Assembly (NCBI GenBank): GCA_004352715.1 | Contig: SCFE01000037.1 | Span: forward strand, 1,616,637-1,680,636 | Source: Hofstenia miamia | Taxonomy: Eukaryota; Xenacoelomorpha; Acoela | Direction of reading: 5' to 3' | Length of the DNA: 64,000 nt | In this document: piece by piece, positions 11,517-22,329 of the stretch | How the letters are laid out: each line of letters opens with the position of its first letter | Position numbering within the stretch: position 1 is the stretch's first letter | The notes under the pieces: generated by a model | The model's database searches: none | What the model was told of the DNA's origin: nothing | Seen by the model: the letters and a program-made list of their open reading frames with translations, nothing else | Translations under genes and position numbers: made by a program

Positions 11517-11847
11517 ACAGGTTTTGAAACTTTGAAAACAATTTATAAATTAAACCCAACAAATCTAGCAGGCCTTACAAATTTCCTTCATCGACACCTA
11601 AAATCACTACACATATGATTGCCAGTCACTTGAATTACATATTTAACGAATGCATAAGAAATAATTAGTTTCCGGATTATTTAAAAATTGCTCATGTTGC
11701 TCCCATTCTTAAGAAAAACGATCTGGTACTCACACATAGTTATAGGCCAATTTCTATCTCAATCTCCAATAATCAAATTATTGAAAAGATTATTGCACTA
11801 TCAAATTACGGAACACCTAAATAAATACACTCAATTTTGATTTCGAA
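11517..11847 (+). pseudogene. LINE reverse-transcriptase fragment (copy in duplicate unit 2)
   Basis: Identical to 9540-9870; see that entry for the motifs. Confidence 0.82.
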
Positions 11848-11876
11848 AAAAATTTTTCAGTTACTGATTTCTTCGT

Positions 11877-12896
11877 GAGCAGTTGGTCCGGCTGAGCTCT
11901 CCACCCTACACTCACTCGGTAGTGAGAATTTTATAACGAATAAGCGTAGCAAAATCACATCTGCTAAACTTCTAGCTCCCATCAAAGGAAGAGCTTTACC
12001 ATTGAGCAGTTTACTCCACACTATTCTTGCACACAAAGAAAAGAAGGTTCCGCCGATCAAAATTCCAGAGAAGGATGGACGCAAGTTTCACCGCTTAACA
12101 AAACCGTCGCAGCATCATCAAACATCACAAACTTATCCCCCTCCTCACAAACATCCGAGGTACGAAAATGTCGCGCCAAACGACTACGAATAGATGCAGG
12201 TATGCTTATTTTAGGCCACGGTTAGACTAGGTGATTGGTTAAAAGTGATCTGTCACTTTTGAAAGCGTTGCACGTCTAACCAGCCTAGATAATTAGCGAT
12301 GTGACGATCACAAGGGAATCGAACGCGCACGATTTCTTCGTGATCGTCACATCGCTAATTATCTCGGGTGGTTAGATGTGCGATTCACTCAAAATGTGAT
12401 AGATCACTTTTGAGTAAATCACTAGTCTAACCGTGGCCTTAGGAACCTCCATGTATCGATACCTAAAAGCACCCGCTCTACTAAAGAAAGACACAGTTGC
12501 CGTACATTCATATCCCGGAGCAACCACAGAAGACATGACAGAAACAATTAAAGAATACACACTGTCAGACAACAATAAAAAATACTCGTCACCGCTTCAG
12601 AAATGATGTAATGCAACACCAATCAGAGTACACTATTTTATTTAAAAATTTAATTAACGCTTTAAAATATATTTTTATGTAAACTGTAATTTTTGTAGGA
12701 GAAGTCACACCGTTTCCAGATGATAGCACGTTGAATAAAAAGATTCAAGAACTTAATTTTCTTATCCATCAAAACGCGAACATTCTAAGGTATACCGTTT
12801 TTAACAACTTTCAATTTTTTTATTTAGGACATAACATCAACCGTAAATTATTTCCACAGGGTGGTTACTCAACAATAGCGCGCAAGATTAAATAAT
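11877..12896 (+). pseudogene. CR1-like ORF1 (SGNH-hydrolase-like), interrupted
   Basis: Same ORF1 as at 9900 but continuing further. After the MITE (12214-12438) it reads GTSMYRYLKAPALL and HSYPGATTEDMTETIKEY, then loses homology near 12560. ORF1 resumes at 12713 with GEVTPFPDD and ends near 12893. The middle part with the GRND block is missing or replaced. The terminal block is also damaged: the Gly-Ile-His seen in other copies is absent before GGYSTIARKIK. In intact CR1 elements this domain is an esterase-like partner of the RNA-binding ORF1 protein. This copy is dead. Confidence 0.82.
12214..12438. mobile_element. 225-bp MITE, PIF/Harbinger-like (copy in unit 2)
   Basis: Identical to 10237-10461, with TTA at 12211-12213 and 12439-12441. 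It sits inside the codon series for the nucleophile block of the CR1 ORF1. Confidence 0.85.
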
Positions 12897-13099
12897 TCTT
12901 TGATCAAACACCACACCATACTCAACGCTATTACAGCATTGCACCGCCATGCCGCCTGCTTCAGGTCGCCCACGTTCGAACACCCGCAGCACCAATCAGC
13001 CTTTTGAAAAAACCTACGCTTCCGCACTGTCATTTCCACCGCCTAAGTTCTTCACACTATCAGATAATCACAAGCTAAGATCTTTCCTAACTTTTAACA

Positions 13100-14107
13100 A
13101 TGTCTTGTAAATATTTATATTTTGTGCAATTACTAACGACACTCAGGCTTTGGAAATTTGATCATCTAAATGCTAAAAATAATTTTCATTCAAAATTGTT
13201 AATCCTTCTATTGTTACTTAACTTATTTTTTGGTGATAAAAAATATGAAACTACCCATGGTTTTAATATAAAAAGAAGAACATTATGCTACTATAAATTA
13301 ATTCAATATTTTCCTATCAACAACAAAAACATCTTCATTGTGTTTATCAGCTTTAAAATTTTTCTTCTGATTATTAATTCTTCATGGCATTGAAAAGAAC
13401 CCTGGCCCGATTTTAGATTACGATATTTAATTTGAAAGATTGAATACAAAAAATAACGCTATTAACTATGTGCATATAAATTTTCAAAACCTGTCAAAGA
13501 AAAATTTTGAATTTAAGTAATTTATGTCCAATTTTAAAATGATGTTATTCTATGAATCTCGGAAACCTAGTTGTCGAACAAAGCCTTTGATAATTGTTGG
13601 TCTTTTGATAAATCGTTTTGTTTGATTAGAAAATATAGGCAAACTATTAATCTATTAGGAAAATCGAATGGTGGAGGAGTTTCATTATTAATACCAAAAA
13701 ATTTCAAACCTAAATTACGGGAAGATATAAAGTGTATAAATTTGAAAGCTTGTGGGTAGAAATATCAAATCCTTTAAAAAATGCTACATATAAAAAGCAC
13801 TGATAAATGTTTCTTATTCTCCGCACAAAAATATTCGAATTGTTTTATTGAGCAATTGGAAAATGAATTGGATTTAGCTGTTTCTGAAAATATAGACATT
13901 GTTTTAATGGGAGACTCCAACATTAATTATTTGGATAAAAAAGAACGAGATAAAATTGAAATTTTACTAAATATATTTAAACTGAATATTGGTAAGAAAA
14001 TTACGCCGTCAAGGGTCACTACAACGAGTAGTACGCTTATCGATTACTTCATAGTGTCAGATAATGATTTTTTAAAACTTAAAAGAATCTCGGCAGAGGT
14101 GAACTAA
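13100..14107 (+). pseudogene. CR1-like ORF2 N-terminus: leader, 2A-like motif, endonuclease
   Basis: A hydrophobic leader region (LLILLLLLNLFF near 13200) is followed by HGIEKNPGP at 13383-13409, a 2A-like/NPGP motif also seen at 49251. Degraded endonuclease follows: GGGVSLLIPKNFKPKL (13673-13720), then IVLMGDSNINYL (the GDxN block) and TLIDYFIVSDNDF up to 14107. Several frameshifts separate these blocks. It belongs with the ORF1 at 11877-12896 as one element, truncated at about 14107 where another ORF1 copy begins. Confidence 0.82.
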
Positions 14108-14121
14108 TTATCCTGGTCAAC

Positions 14122-15060
14122 ATGCTTGCAGCCATCAAAGAAACTCCTTCTGAATCCACCAGCAAAACTTCTCAAGTAACTCCAGAAATTAATCATGCGC
14201 CGTCTCAAACACAAAAGAAGATACAACGCCTGAAACACTTGAGAGCTGAATTTCTTGCCATCGGATCGTCAATGTACCATCATCTGAAAGCTCCGGGATT
14301 ACTAAGAACTTCTACATGTGTCCATTCGCATACTGGATCCACTATTAAAGACATAGCTGATGTAATTCCGCTTTATCCCGAATAGAATAAAAGAAAGAGA
14401 ATTCTCATTACAATAGGAAGAAACGACTTAATGCAAAAAAAGAAGATTTTACAGATAAGTATACGAAATTAATTAATGTTATTAAAACTAAATTTAGTTC
14501 AGCTAAAGTTTTCGTTGATGAAGTTGCTTCTTTTCCTAAGGACGAGGTGTTAAACAAAAAATCCGCTTACTTATTAAACAAAACGCCAAGCTGTTAAATT
14601 ATACCGTTTTCGACAACTCTAACTGTTTTTATTTAGGATCATCTGTTGATAGAAGTTTATTCACGAAAAATGGAATCCACTACACTAAACAAGGTTATGC
14701 AACGTTATCCAACCCTATCAAATTCTTTTTTAACACGCCTCCGAACCCCGCCGAACCGCGTATTTAATAAACGATTACGTGATGCACAGACCTACACCAC
14801 CAGCTCGAAATCTTTTATCTTACCGTTTCCNNNNNNNNNNNNNNNNNNNNNNNNNNNNNNNNNNNNNNNNNNNNNNNNNNNNNNNNNNNNNNNNNNNNNN
14901 NNNNNNNNNNNNNNNNCACCTTTGAGCAATCCCCGCCAAAACATGCTTTACTTTCACCGCCAATAAACATGCGACGAATTTATGCCGACGTTCTCTCAAC
15001 ACCACCGCCGTTATCACCCGCCGAGGTTCAGAGGATTACAAACTTTCTTAGACTTTTCTA
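14122..15060 (+). pseudogene. CR1-like ORF1 copy (SGNH-hydrolase-like)
   Basis: Starts at an ATG (14122) with a basic Ser/Thr/Gln-rich region, followed by LAIGSSMYHHLKAPGLL (nucleophile block) and HSHTGSTIKDIADVI. A frameshift near 14385 leads to ILITIGRNDLMQ (GxND block) and, after a small deletion, to FTKNGIHYTKQGY (terminal His block). A gap of 86 N lies at 14831-14916. The last codons (SPAEVQRITNFLRLF) end in TAATG, where the stop overlaps the ATG of the next ORF at 15061 or just before it. No intact frame. Confidence 0.85.
14831..14916. other. Assembly gap (86 N)
   Basis: Undetermined bases inside the CR1 ORF1 copy. Confidence 0.98.
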
Positions 15061-15222
15061 ATGATGGTAAATTTTATTTTTATATTTTTGACTCTTATTG
15101 GGTTATGGCGAATTTTTCATTTAATTTATGCTATCGCTAATAACTCACTGTCTTTCATATATTTAATTCTAATTATTCTTAACTCAAAATTCAATATTTC
15201 CTGTATTAGAGAAACCTTACCT
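15061..15222 (+). CDS. Hydrophobic leader of CR1-like ORF2 (copy)
   Basis: Opens at the ATG of a TAATG stop-start overlap with ORF1. It encodes MMVNFIFIFLTLIGLWRIFH followed by a second hydrophobic stretch, so one or two membrane-spanning helices. The same segment recurs at 16115 and, shorter, at 48989 (TIGLWSIFHFW). In each case it directly follows ORF1, so it is most likely the N-terminus of ORF2. Here the frame then runs into the unrelated repeat at 15223, so it is not a complete gene. Confidence 0.6.
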
Positions 15223-15447
15223 ATATATACATGTATTATTAACATTATATACGTGAAAGTACTACAGGCCGTCCAAAAAAATGCTTCAAATTTAAAATAT
15301 AACATTTTAACTATAGCAAGTGCAATGATGATATAGGACTTCCTGAAAACATTCTAAAATTTCTCTTGAGGTATATGCTTCACTCTCAACAGAGAATAAG
15401 CAGAATACAATAGTTGAAGACGTTATCAATCAAGGGTTAATTGCTAA
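15223..15447 (+). repeat. Dispersed repeat, inverted partner of 899-1123
   Basis: Reverse-complement match to 899-1123 with few differences. It sits between the ORF2 leader of one CR1 copy and the ORF1 of the next, so it may be an insertion or a misjoin. Confidence 0.75.
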
Positions 15448-16100
15448 GGTTAAAAAAATATTATCCCGAATCGAACAATGTAAAGAGAATTCTCATCACA
15501 ATAGGAAGAAACGACTTAATGCAAAAGAAAGAAGATTTTACAGATAAGTATAAGAAATTAATTAATGCTATTAAAACAAAATTTAGTTCAGCTAAAGTTT
15601 TCCTTGGTGAAGTTGCTCCTTTTCCTAAGGACGAGGTGTTAAACAAAAAATCCGCTGAACTAAATTTAATTATTAAACAAAACGCCAAGCTGTTAAATTA
15701 TACCGTTTTCGACAACTCTAACTGTTTTTATTTAGGATCTTCTGTTGATAGAAGTTTATTCACGAAAAATGGAATCCACTACACTAAACAAGGTTATGCA
15801 ACTTGCACGCTCCATCAAATTCTTTTTTAACACGCCGCCGAACCGCGTATTTAATCAGCGATTACGTGATGAAAAGACCTACACCACCAACTCGAAATCT
15901 TTTATCTTACCGTTTCCGCCTCAACACCAGTTCTCAAACGCACGCTAACCATTTTTACAAACGCCGCCCAACACCTTTGAACAATCCGCGCCAAAACATC
16001 CCTTACTTTCACCGCCAATAAACATGCGAAGAAGTTATGCCGACATTCTCTCAACATCACCGCGTTATCGCCCGCCGAGTTTCAGAGGATTAGAAACTTT
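15448..16100 (+). pseudogene. CR1-like ORF1 copy (SGNH-hydrolase-like)
   Basis: Frame 15441-15830 gives KRILITIGRNDLMQKKEDF (GxND block), then FSSAKVFLGEVAPFP, NAKLLNYTVFDNSNCFYLG and DRSLFTKNGIHYTKQGY. These are blocks of an SGNH hydrolase fold, known in ORF1 of CR1-type LINEs. The nucleophile block is missing because the copy starts at a break. The canonical Asp of the terminal DxxH motif is Asn (NGIH). Downstream, a His/Pro-rich tail in shifting frames reaches FLRLF and TAATG at about 16113-16117. Confidence 0.85.
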
Positions 16101-16114
16101 CTTAGACTTTTCTA

Positions 16115-16303
16115 ATGATGGTAAATTTTATTTTTATATTTTTGACTTTCATTGGGTTATGGCGAATTTTTCATTTAATTTATGCTATCGCTAATAACTC
16201 ACTTTCTTTCATATATTTAATTCTAATTATTCTTAACTCAAAATTCAATATTACCTTTGTTAGAGAAACCTTACCTATATATAAACATACATGTAATTTA
16301 TGA
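16115..16303 (+). CDS. Hydrophobic leader of CR1-like ORF2 (copy)
   Basis: 62 codons from the ATG in the TAATG overlap: MMVNFIFIFLTFIGLWRIFH, then a second hydrophobic helix and a stop. Nearly identical to 15061-15222 up to the point where that copy diverges. The stop means the leader is not joined to an intact ORF2 here. Confidence 0.55.
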   Translation: MMVNFIFIFLTFIGLWRIFHLIYAIANNSLSFIYLILIILNSKFNITFVRETLPIYKHTCNL

Positions 16304-16384
16304 AACAGCATGAATACATGCAAGATATTTAAAAAATGGATTTTCAACAATAACTTACCACATATAATACAATTTCAATGCCTG

Positions 16385-16640
16385 GTTATATAAATAAACA
16401 GAACTACAGGTCAAAACATTTTACCTGCATTAAGTACAGAAAAAAAGTTTTGGAAGTATCATTCCTATCTAAGGATGGAATTTATTACCAAAGGAGATAA
16501 AGAACATTAAAAATCTAAGAATTTCAGAAGCAAATTAAAATTAACATTAAGCAAAAGTACATCTCGGTCAATCATGGCTAGGATACAAATTCCACAACAA
16601 TGAGTATTCAACAACCCGTATTTGAAGTCTCCTAGTAATT
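16385..16640 (+). mobile_element. CR1-like LINE fragment (ORF2 terminus/3' UTR)
   Basis: Resembles 4900-5060: the blocks AAGCAAAAGTACATCT and TATTCAACAACCCGTA recur in the same order. Its first part (AACAGAACTACAGG...ATTTTACCTGCATTAA) resembles about 1590-1625. No tail can be seen. Confidence 0.55.
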
Positions 16641-16929
16641 TTTACCTAGCTTGTTAAATTTATTGTAAAATATATTTTACATTATAGACGTAAAAGTATT
16701 TTTAATATCAATCTTAAAGTTTTTTAATCAATATATTTGTTTGATAATTCATTGCATTTATTTATAGTTGAGCTTAGAAATGATTTTTTCATTACTTGCT
16801 GTTTATACCTAATTGGTTTAATTATATGCGTTCTTTTGTTTTTTATTAATGCAATTAATATACAAGTATACAATTCCACAAATAACTAGAATTAAGACCT
16901 ATACTGTCATTAGAAAAACCTAGGAATTT

Positions 16930-17730
16930 AATTTAGGATCAATCGAATCTAATGCTTTGGAGAGATGTATGCAAGCACCTGCTGAATATTCATTATTACC
17001 TATTGTTTTTCTCCATTTTTCAATAGCTTAAACTAAGCGTCACTGGTAGAAATACCTTTACGAAAATCACTTTGTGTTCGAGTAAAGATGACGTTTGCAA
17101 AAATGTTCAATAATTTGATGAAAAAGAATTTGTTCAAATACTTGGAGGATTGGAGACGACTTTGTAATGGGTTTATAATTTAAGGATTCTTCGGGATCGT
17201 CATTTTCAAATAGTGGTGTTGTACTTGCAAATTTTAATTCATCTGGAAAAAAGAATGTTTTATACCTCCGCTTAAGATGCATCATATTGGTTCAGGTATT
17301 AAATTGGCTGTTGGTATTCGTTTTTAAAGAAAGTGTAGGAATGTATGATTTCATATTTGCAAAACGATAACGAAAGAGGGTGGAGTTAATTTAGTTTATT
17401 AAGATAAAAAGGTATATTCATGCCGTTGTAGTTTCTGACATTTAGAAAAACTTTATTGAAAACATTTCAGATTTTCTTGTAGTGGATTTGTCTTAATAGC
17501 ACATATTTGTTTTCAGTTTTCATGGTTTTTCAATTTAATAAATTGTTAATACATTCCCATAATTTTTTGGGATGAACGATTTTAATACTCTGAACGTGAC
17601 TAATTATTGCTTGCTTTTCTTATAGCTGAATTGCATAAATTTGGTGCTGTTTTATAGGCATTATGCTTTTCCTTTGTTTGAGAATTGATGTAATTTTTCC
17701 ACTCTGTTTTTTTTGTTCGATTAAATCAAT
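16930..17730 (-). pseudogene. LINE reverse-transcriptase fragment of a different family
   Basis: The minus-strand ORF 17067-17285 reads FPDELKFASTTPLFENDDPEESLNYKPITK, then SPILQVFEQILFHQI, an RT finger region. Upstream on the same strand, HPKKLWECINNLL is the usual pre-RT block. The orientation and spelling differ from the plus-strand CR1 copies, so this is another non-LTR family. It is broken by stops. Confidence 0.75.
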
Positions 17731-17903
17731 GCATTTGAAATCAATCTACATTTTTGAAACATTATTTGGAGTTTATTTGAATATTAAAATGATAAAATAT
17801 ATTTTTGGGCAATCTAAAAACTAGTACAATTTTATTCCGAACATAAATAATGGTGGGAGATTGTTAAACTGTAAGATTTATTTTTTGCTTAATTAACAAT
17901 CAT

Positions 17904-19340
17904 ATGCATTATTCAGAAATTCTAAAAGCTAGTCCTCTTATAGAGGATGGACGAATAAACGCGCTATTTAAAGATTTTTCTAATCTTGATGACTTTATAA
18001 ATGAACTAAAATTATCAGATGCATTAAAACTTGAATATGAAGATATTGTTTGTGGCATAAAGTCGAAATTCATTAAATGCTTGAAAAATCAATGTGAAAA
18101 TGTAAAATTGAGTAATACTATTACTCCTACAATCAAAGAATTTCAACATTCGAAGATATTTAAGCCAAAATTAGTCATTTCAAGTAATAATTTAAAAAAT
18201 GATGATGGTAGTTTAAATGAAAAAGAATGCAAAAAAATTGNNNNNNNNNNNNNNNNNNNNNNNNNNNNNNNNNNNNNNNNNNNNNNNNNNNNNNNNNNNN
18301 NNNNNNNNNNNNNNNNNNNNNNNNNNNNNNNNNNNNNNNNNNNNNNNNNNNNNNNNNNNNNNNNNNNNNNNNNNNNNNNNNNNNNNNNNNNNNNNNNNNN
18401 NNNNNNNNNNNNNNNNNNNNNNNNNNNNNNNNNNNNNNNNNNNNNNNNNNNNNNNNNNNNNNNNNNNNNNNNNNNNNNNNNNNNNNNNNNNNNNNNNNNN
18501 NNNNNNNNNNNNNNNNNNNNNNNNNNNNNNNNNNNNNNNNNNNNNNNNNNNNNNNNNNNNNNNNNNNNNNNNNNNNNNNNNNNNNNNNNNNNNNNNNNNN
18601 NNNNNNNNNNNNNNNNNNNNNNNNNNNNNNNNNNNNNNNNNNNNNNNNNNNNNNNNNNNNNNNNNNNNNNNNNNNNNNNNNNNNNNNNNNNNNNNNNNNN
18701 NNNNNNNNNNNNNNNNNNNNNNNNNNNNNNNNNNNNNNNNNNNNNNNNNNNNNNNNNNNNNNNNNNNNNNNNNNNNNNNNNNNNNNNNNNNNNNNNNNNN
18801 NNNNNNNNNNNNNNNNNNNNNNNNNNNNNNNNNNNNNNNNNNNNNNNNNNNNNNNNNNNNNNNNNNNNNNNNNNNNNNNNNNNNNNNNNNNNNNNNNNNN
18901 NNNNNNNNNNNNNNNNNNNNNNNNNNNNNNNNNNNNNNNNNNNNNNNNNNNNNNNNNNNNNNNNNNNNNNNNNNNNNNNNNNNNNNNNNNNNNNNNNNNN
19001 NNNNNNNNNNNNNNNNNNNNNNNNNNNNNNNNNNNNNNNNNNNNNNNNNNNNNNNNNNNNNNNNNNNNNNNNNNNNNNNNNNNNNNNNNNNNNNNNNNNN
19101 NNNNNNNNNNNNNNNNNNNNNNNNNNNNNNNNNNNNNNNNNNNNNNNNNNNNNNNNNNNNNNNNNNNNNNNNNNNNNNNNNNNNNNNNNNNNNNNNNNNN
19201 NNNNNNNNNNNNNNNNNNNNNNNNNNNNNNNNNNNNNNNNTTTTACAATATTTAAGAAGAAGTTGAAAAACATGATTACACAACAAAATATCAATTATCT
19301 GACTAATTATAGAATAAGATGTGCAACTCAAGAACAATAA
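17904..19340 (+). CDS. Unrecognised protein gene, interrupted by a gap
   Basis: From an ATG at 17904 there are 112 codons of well-balanced, coding-like sequence (ASPLIEDGRINALF; LKLEYEDIVCGIKSKF). It is rich in Lys/Glu/Ile with no signal peptide or membrane segment, and runs into the 1000-N gap at 18241. After the gap, an open stretch ends in FKKKLKNMITQQNINY and CATQEQ with a stop at 19338-19340. The two sides share a frame only because the gap is a placeholder length, so I cannot say they belong to one gene. I do not recognise the family. Composition and lack of stops suggest a host gene or the 5' exon of one. Confidence 0.45.
   Translation: MHYSEILKASPLIEDGRINALFKDFSNLDDFINELKLSDALKLEYEDIVCGIKSKFIKCLKNQCENVKLSNTITPTIKEFQHSKIFKPKLVISSNNLKNDDGSLNEKECKKIXXXXXXXXXXXXXXXXXXXXXXXXXXXXXXXXXXXXXXXXXXXXXXXXXXXXXXXXXXXXXXXXXXXXXXXXXXXXXXXXXXXXXXXXXXXXXXXXXXXXXXXXXXXXXXXXXXXXXXXXXXXXXXXXXXXXXXXXXXXXXXXXXXXXXXXXXXXXXXXXXXXXXXXXXXXXXXXXXXXXXXXXXXXXXXXXXXXXXXXXXXXXXXXXXXXXXXXXXXXXXXXXXXXXXXXXXXXXXXXXXXXXXXXXXXXXXXXXXXXXXXXXXXXXXXXXXXXXXXXXXXXXXXXXXXXXXXXXXXXXXXXXXXXXXXXXXXXXXXXXXXXXXXXXXXXXXXFTIFKKKLKNMITQQNINYLTNYRIRCATQEQ
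18241..19240. other. Assembly gap (1000 N)
   Basis: Exactly 1000 undetermined bases. All long ORFs drawn across it are artefacts. Confidence 0.98.
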
Positions 19341-20200
19341 GTAAAAATATTTTTTAAATTATATGTAATTTGTAAACGTAACCAAGAAACAAACATTTAC
19401 TGACATAACTAAGCTCATATGAAGAAAGTTGCATTATTTATGTTCTTAATAAGTTTGTAAACTTAATACATGTATATGTACATGAGAACTTAAATATATG
19501 TTGTTGTTTTTTAAATATTTGCATGAGTGCATATTTTGTGATAATTTTTCATGAGTTTTTACTTATATGTATATAAACTTAGAAATACAATTTCTACAGA
19601 ACACTGGCGACGATTGACATTTCATGGAAACAAACTAATCGAAAAACAAAGAAAAATCTTAATGCGTCACCTTTCTTAGAATATCATTGTCCCACATCTA
19701 TAAGATAAGTTTTAAGTCAGTTCATTTTGGTTGTTTATGACTTATTTATGTTTGTAGGCATTATTTACAAATTTTTGAAATAATTTGTAGTTTACCAAAA
19801 ATGAAAACACAGTTATCACTTTAAACTACTGCGACATTTTCCTCACTAACAAAATTCGTTCATCACTGGTATGCTGTTCTTCGTTTTCCTTTTAATCTCA
19901 ATTGACCTATTACATCTCGTAGCCTAGCTCCCCCAAACTCTGATGAATTGGTTTTATATTTTTTGTTTTATATGTCTTTATTGGTCTTTCTTCTGATGTC
20001 GACATTTTTACCTTGTTCGTATGAGAAATAGAACGGATTAATAGGTTCAAGTTTTTATTCATAATAATTCATAATAAAGTTATCTAGATTTGAAATATCA
20101 AAGAATTTCCACAAACTGAATTTACAATAGTAGGATATAAAATTATAAATATTAAAATCTAAATATATTTACATGAAAATATAAAATTTATTAAAATATA
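19341..20200. other. No recognisable gene
   Basis: AT-rich intergenic DNA between the gapped gene and the 3' end of TMEM234. The last ~150 bases before 20201 are likely the TMEM234 3' UTR; several AATAAA-like hexamers occur on the minus strand, but no single one can be chosen. Confidence 0.4.
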
Positions 20201-20575
20201 CTACAAAGCAGTCAAAAATACACCAAAGCACATCAAGATAATGCCCAGATAATATTTGGCACCGCCAGATGGCTCACCCATCAACTTCGAAAATATTGCA
20301 GTTAATACAAAGGTTGAGGAATTAACAAAAGAACTAGCAAATGACAAATCATTTGAAGCCAATGCGATATAGTATAGAACAGACCCTGATTGATTGAGTA
20401 AGTAAGGAATACTAAATCTCCAATGAATGAGCAAGTTAAAAAGTTCATGAAAAAATCTTAAAAATATATTCTGAGTTGAAACGGGAGTTCTCAACACTTC
20501 GGATCCAGACTTCAGTAGTGGGTTTGTTATCCCCCAAATGAGCGATACTGCAAAGAGTTCGAAGTAGGACTTCAT
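20201..20575 (-). CDS. TMEM234: TMEM234 homologue, 124 aa
   Basis: Complete single-exon ORF from ATG (20575) to stop. The protein is small and hydrophobic with about four membrane helices. SLIWGITNPLLKSGSEVL opens the first helix, and LLNQSGSVLYYIALASNDLS and GAKYYLGIILMCFGVFLTAL are the family hallmarks. These align with the LLNQCGSLLYYLTLAS region and C-terminus of vertebrate TMEM234, which is about 140 aa. The family belongs to the drug/metabolite transporter (EamA-like) superfamily; the vertebrate protein is an integral membrane protein linked to basement-membrane integrity in kidney, and its biochemical activity is not known. Length, start and the whole fold are intact. LINE fragments flank it upstream on the opposite strand. 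Confidence 0.93.
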   Translation of the reverse strand: MKSYFELFAVSLIWGITNPLLKSGSEVLRTPVSTQNIFLRFFHELFNLLIHWRFSIPYLLNQSGSVLYYIALASNDLSFASSFVNSSTFVLTAIFSKLMGEPSGGAKYYLGIILMCFGVFLTAL

Positions 20576-20754
20576 ACTAAAATATCGTTAAGTAAACCAG
20601 TATACGCAAATTTAAACAAATTATTGTGTTAAGATTCTTTAGATTTGGAGAAAGCTCAATACATGCTGATTGTTGATCACATCAGTTCATTCATTCAGGT
20701 TAGATTAGCATGTTCTATTTGAATAAGCTTTAGCTAAGAATCAATGGTCTTTAA

Positions 20755-22240
20755 AATTTAAAAGCCTTATGCACCCGAAAAGCTTTATGCATCCGATTTT
20801 ACCTTTAGATTTACGACTAGTTATGAAATGCTCAAAGCGTTAAACAAATTAAAATCCAGCAAATCCAGGGGCGCGTCAAATATTCCCCCATGGATACTTA
20901 AGGAAACCGTCCACTTAATTAACATTCCAATTAATTACATTTTTAGTGAATGCATTAAATCGAAAACATTCCCAGATTGCTCAAAAGAAGCACATGTTAC
21001 TCCTACTTGATTATAGGCCAATTTTAATCACGACACCAATAAGTAAAGTTTTTGAAAGACTAATATTTAATCAAATATTTGAGCATATTAGAAAATCTGC
21101 TTTCTGCAACCCAATTTGGATTTAGAAGAGGATTTTCAACGAATGATGCCCTTATTCAGGCAACAGAGAACTGGCGAAATTCATTGGATGATCAACAATA
21201 TGTTGCTATTGCATGCTTAGATCTCTCTAAGGCATTTGATTCAATCGACCATGACATACTAATAAAAAAACTAAAACCTATGGGATTGTCCCTCGATAGT
21301 ACTAGTTTAATTGCGAGTTTTTTTAAGTAATAGGAAATAACGAGTCAAAATCAACTCAGTACATCCAGACTGGCTATATATTGAAAAAGGAGTTCCGCAA
21401 GGAACCATTCTTGGACTTCTTCTGTATAATATCTATGTCAATGATATGAACTTTTATACTAATTGTAATCTTATACAATACGCAGACGATACTTGTATAT
21501 TCTTCGCCAACAAGTCATTAGATGTTGCAATAAAAAAAGTGGAATCCAACTGTCAGTCACTAAGCCATTATTTTTCTATGCACAAATTACGCATTAGTGC
21601 CGAGAAAACGCAAATTTGCATAATGAACCCCTCTTTCAAAAATAACTTGAATGAAAATAAAAATTTGACTATAAAAAATGCAATTATTTCTGCAAATATT
21701 TAGGAATAATAATTGACTCAAAACTTTCATTTTCCGAGCACATTAAATCTACACAGAAAAAAATTGCTGCTGGCATAAAAACTATTCTCAGGTTGCTAAC
21801 CTATTACGTCCCCATGCAATAATTCCACTATTCCACGCCTTTGTTATGAGCCACCTAAATTACGGAAGTGCACTATTTTTAAATGGGCCCTAAATGTTTG
21901 CAAAAGAAATTCTAGTAACACCAAAAATTATATTTTGGAAACGTGTCCTTCTCCTCAACAATTAATACAAATGAATATTGCTACATTATTTTTCAAAGTC
22001 GCTAACGAAGTTCCGCCTTATGATAAGATAAATCTCCCTGAATTCAGTAAAACTTTCAATAGACGATCTAAAAAATGCGTTGTCACTAGGTTCAGATGTA
22101 AAGTCAAAGAAAACTCATTTATAAATGTAGGTATAAGGCAATGAAATAATCTACCTAGAGAAATTAAGCAAATGAAAGAATTCCCAAATAGTGTAAAACT
22201 CTCAAACTCAAATTTTACTAGTTAACATGGAAAAATACTG
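20755..22240 (+). pseudogene. CR1-like LINE ORF2 remnant (RT to C-terminus)
   Basis: Starts in the RT fingers (SKSRGASNIPPWILKE, 20850s). It continues through the YRPI block to QFGFRRGFSTNDALIQATE, then ACLDLSKAFDSIDHDIL (first catalytic Asp). EKGVPQGTI follows, then NLIQYADDTCIFF, so the YxDD palm motif is retained as YADD. The C-terminal region (PPYDKINLPEFS; ENSFINVGIRQ) follows. At least five frameshifts or stops separate the blocks. The order and spelling match the copies at 2700 and 51250. Confidence 0.92.
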
Positions 22241-22329
22241 TTCGAAAACACAAACATTGTCTTATATAAAGCATTAAGAAAGTGTCAAGTAAGTGTTTTT
22301 GTAAGGTAATTATGTCCATCTAACATATT

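Larger units (their letters stand above)
10574..12549 (+). repeat. Direct duplicate, unit 2 (~1.98 kb)
   Basis: Second copy of 8595-10572, starting directly after the single N. Unlike unit 1, its right end continues into unique LINE sequence, so this unit is probably the correctly placed one. Confidence 0.93.

Noticed and set aside
18143-19337. Four further long ORFs around the second 1000-N gap
   Set aside because: Created by the gap; only the short flanks are real sequence.
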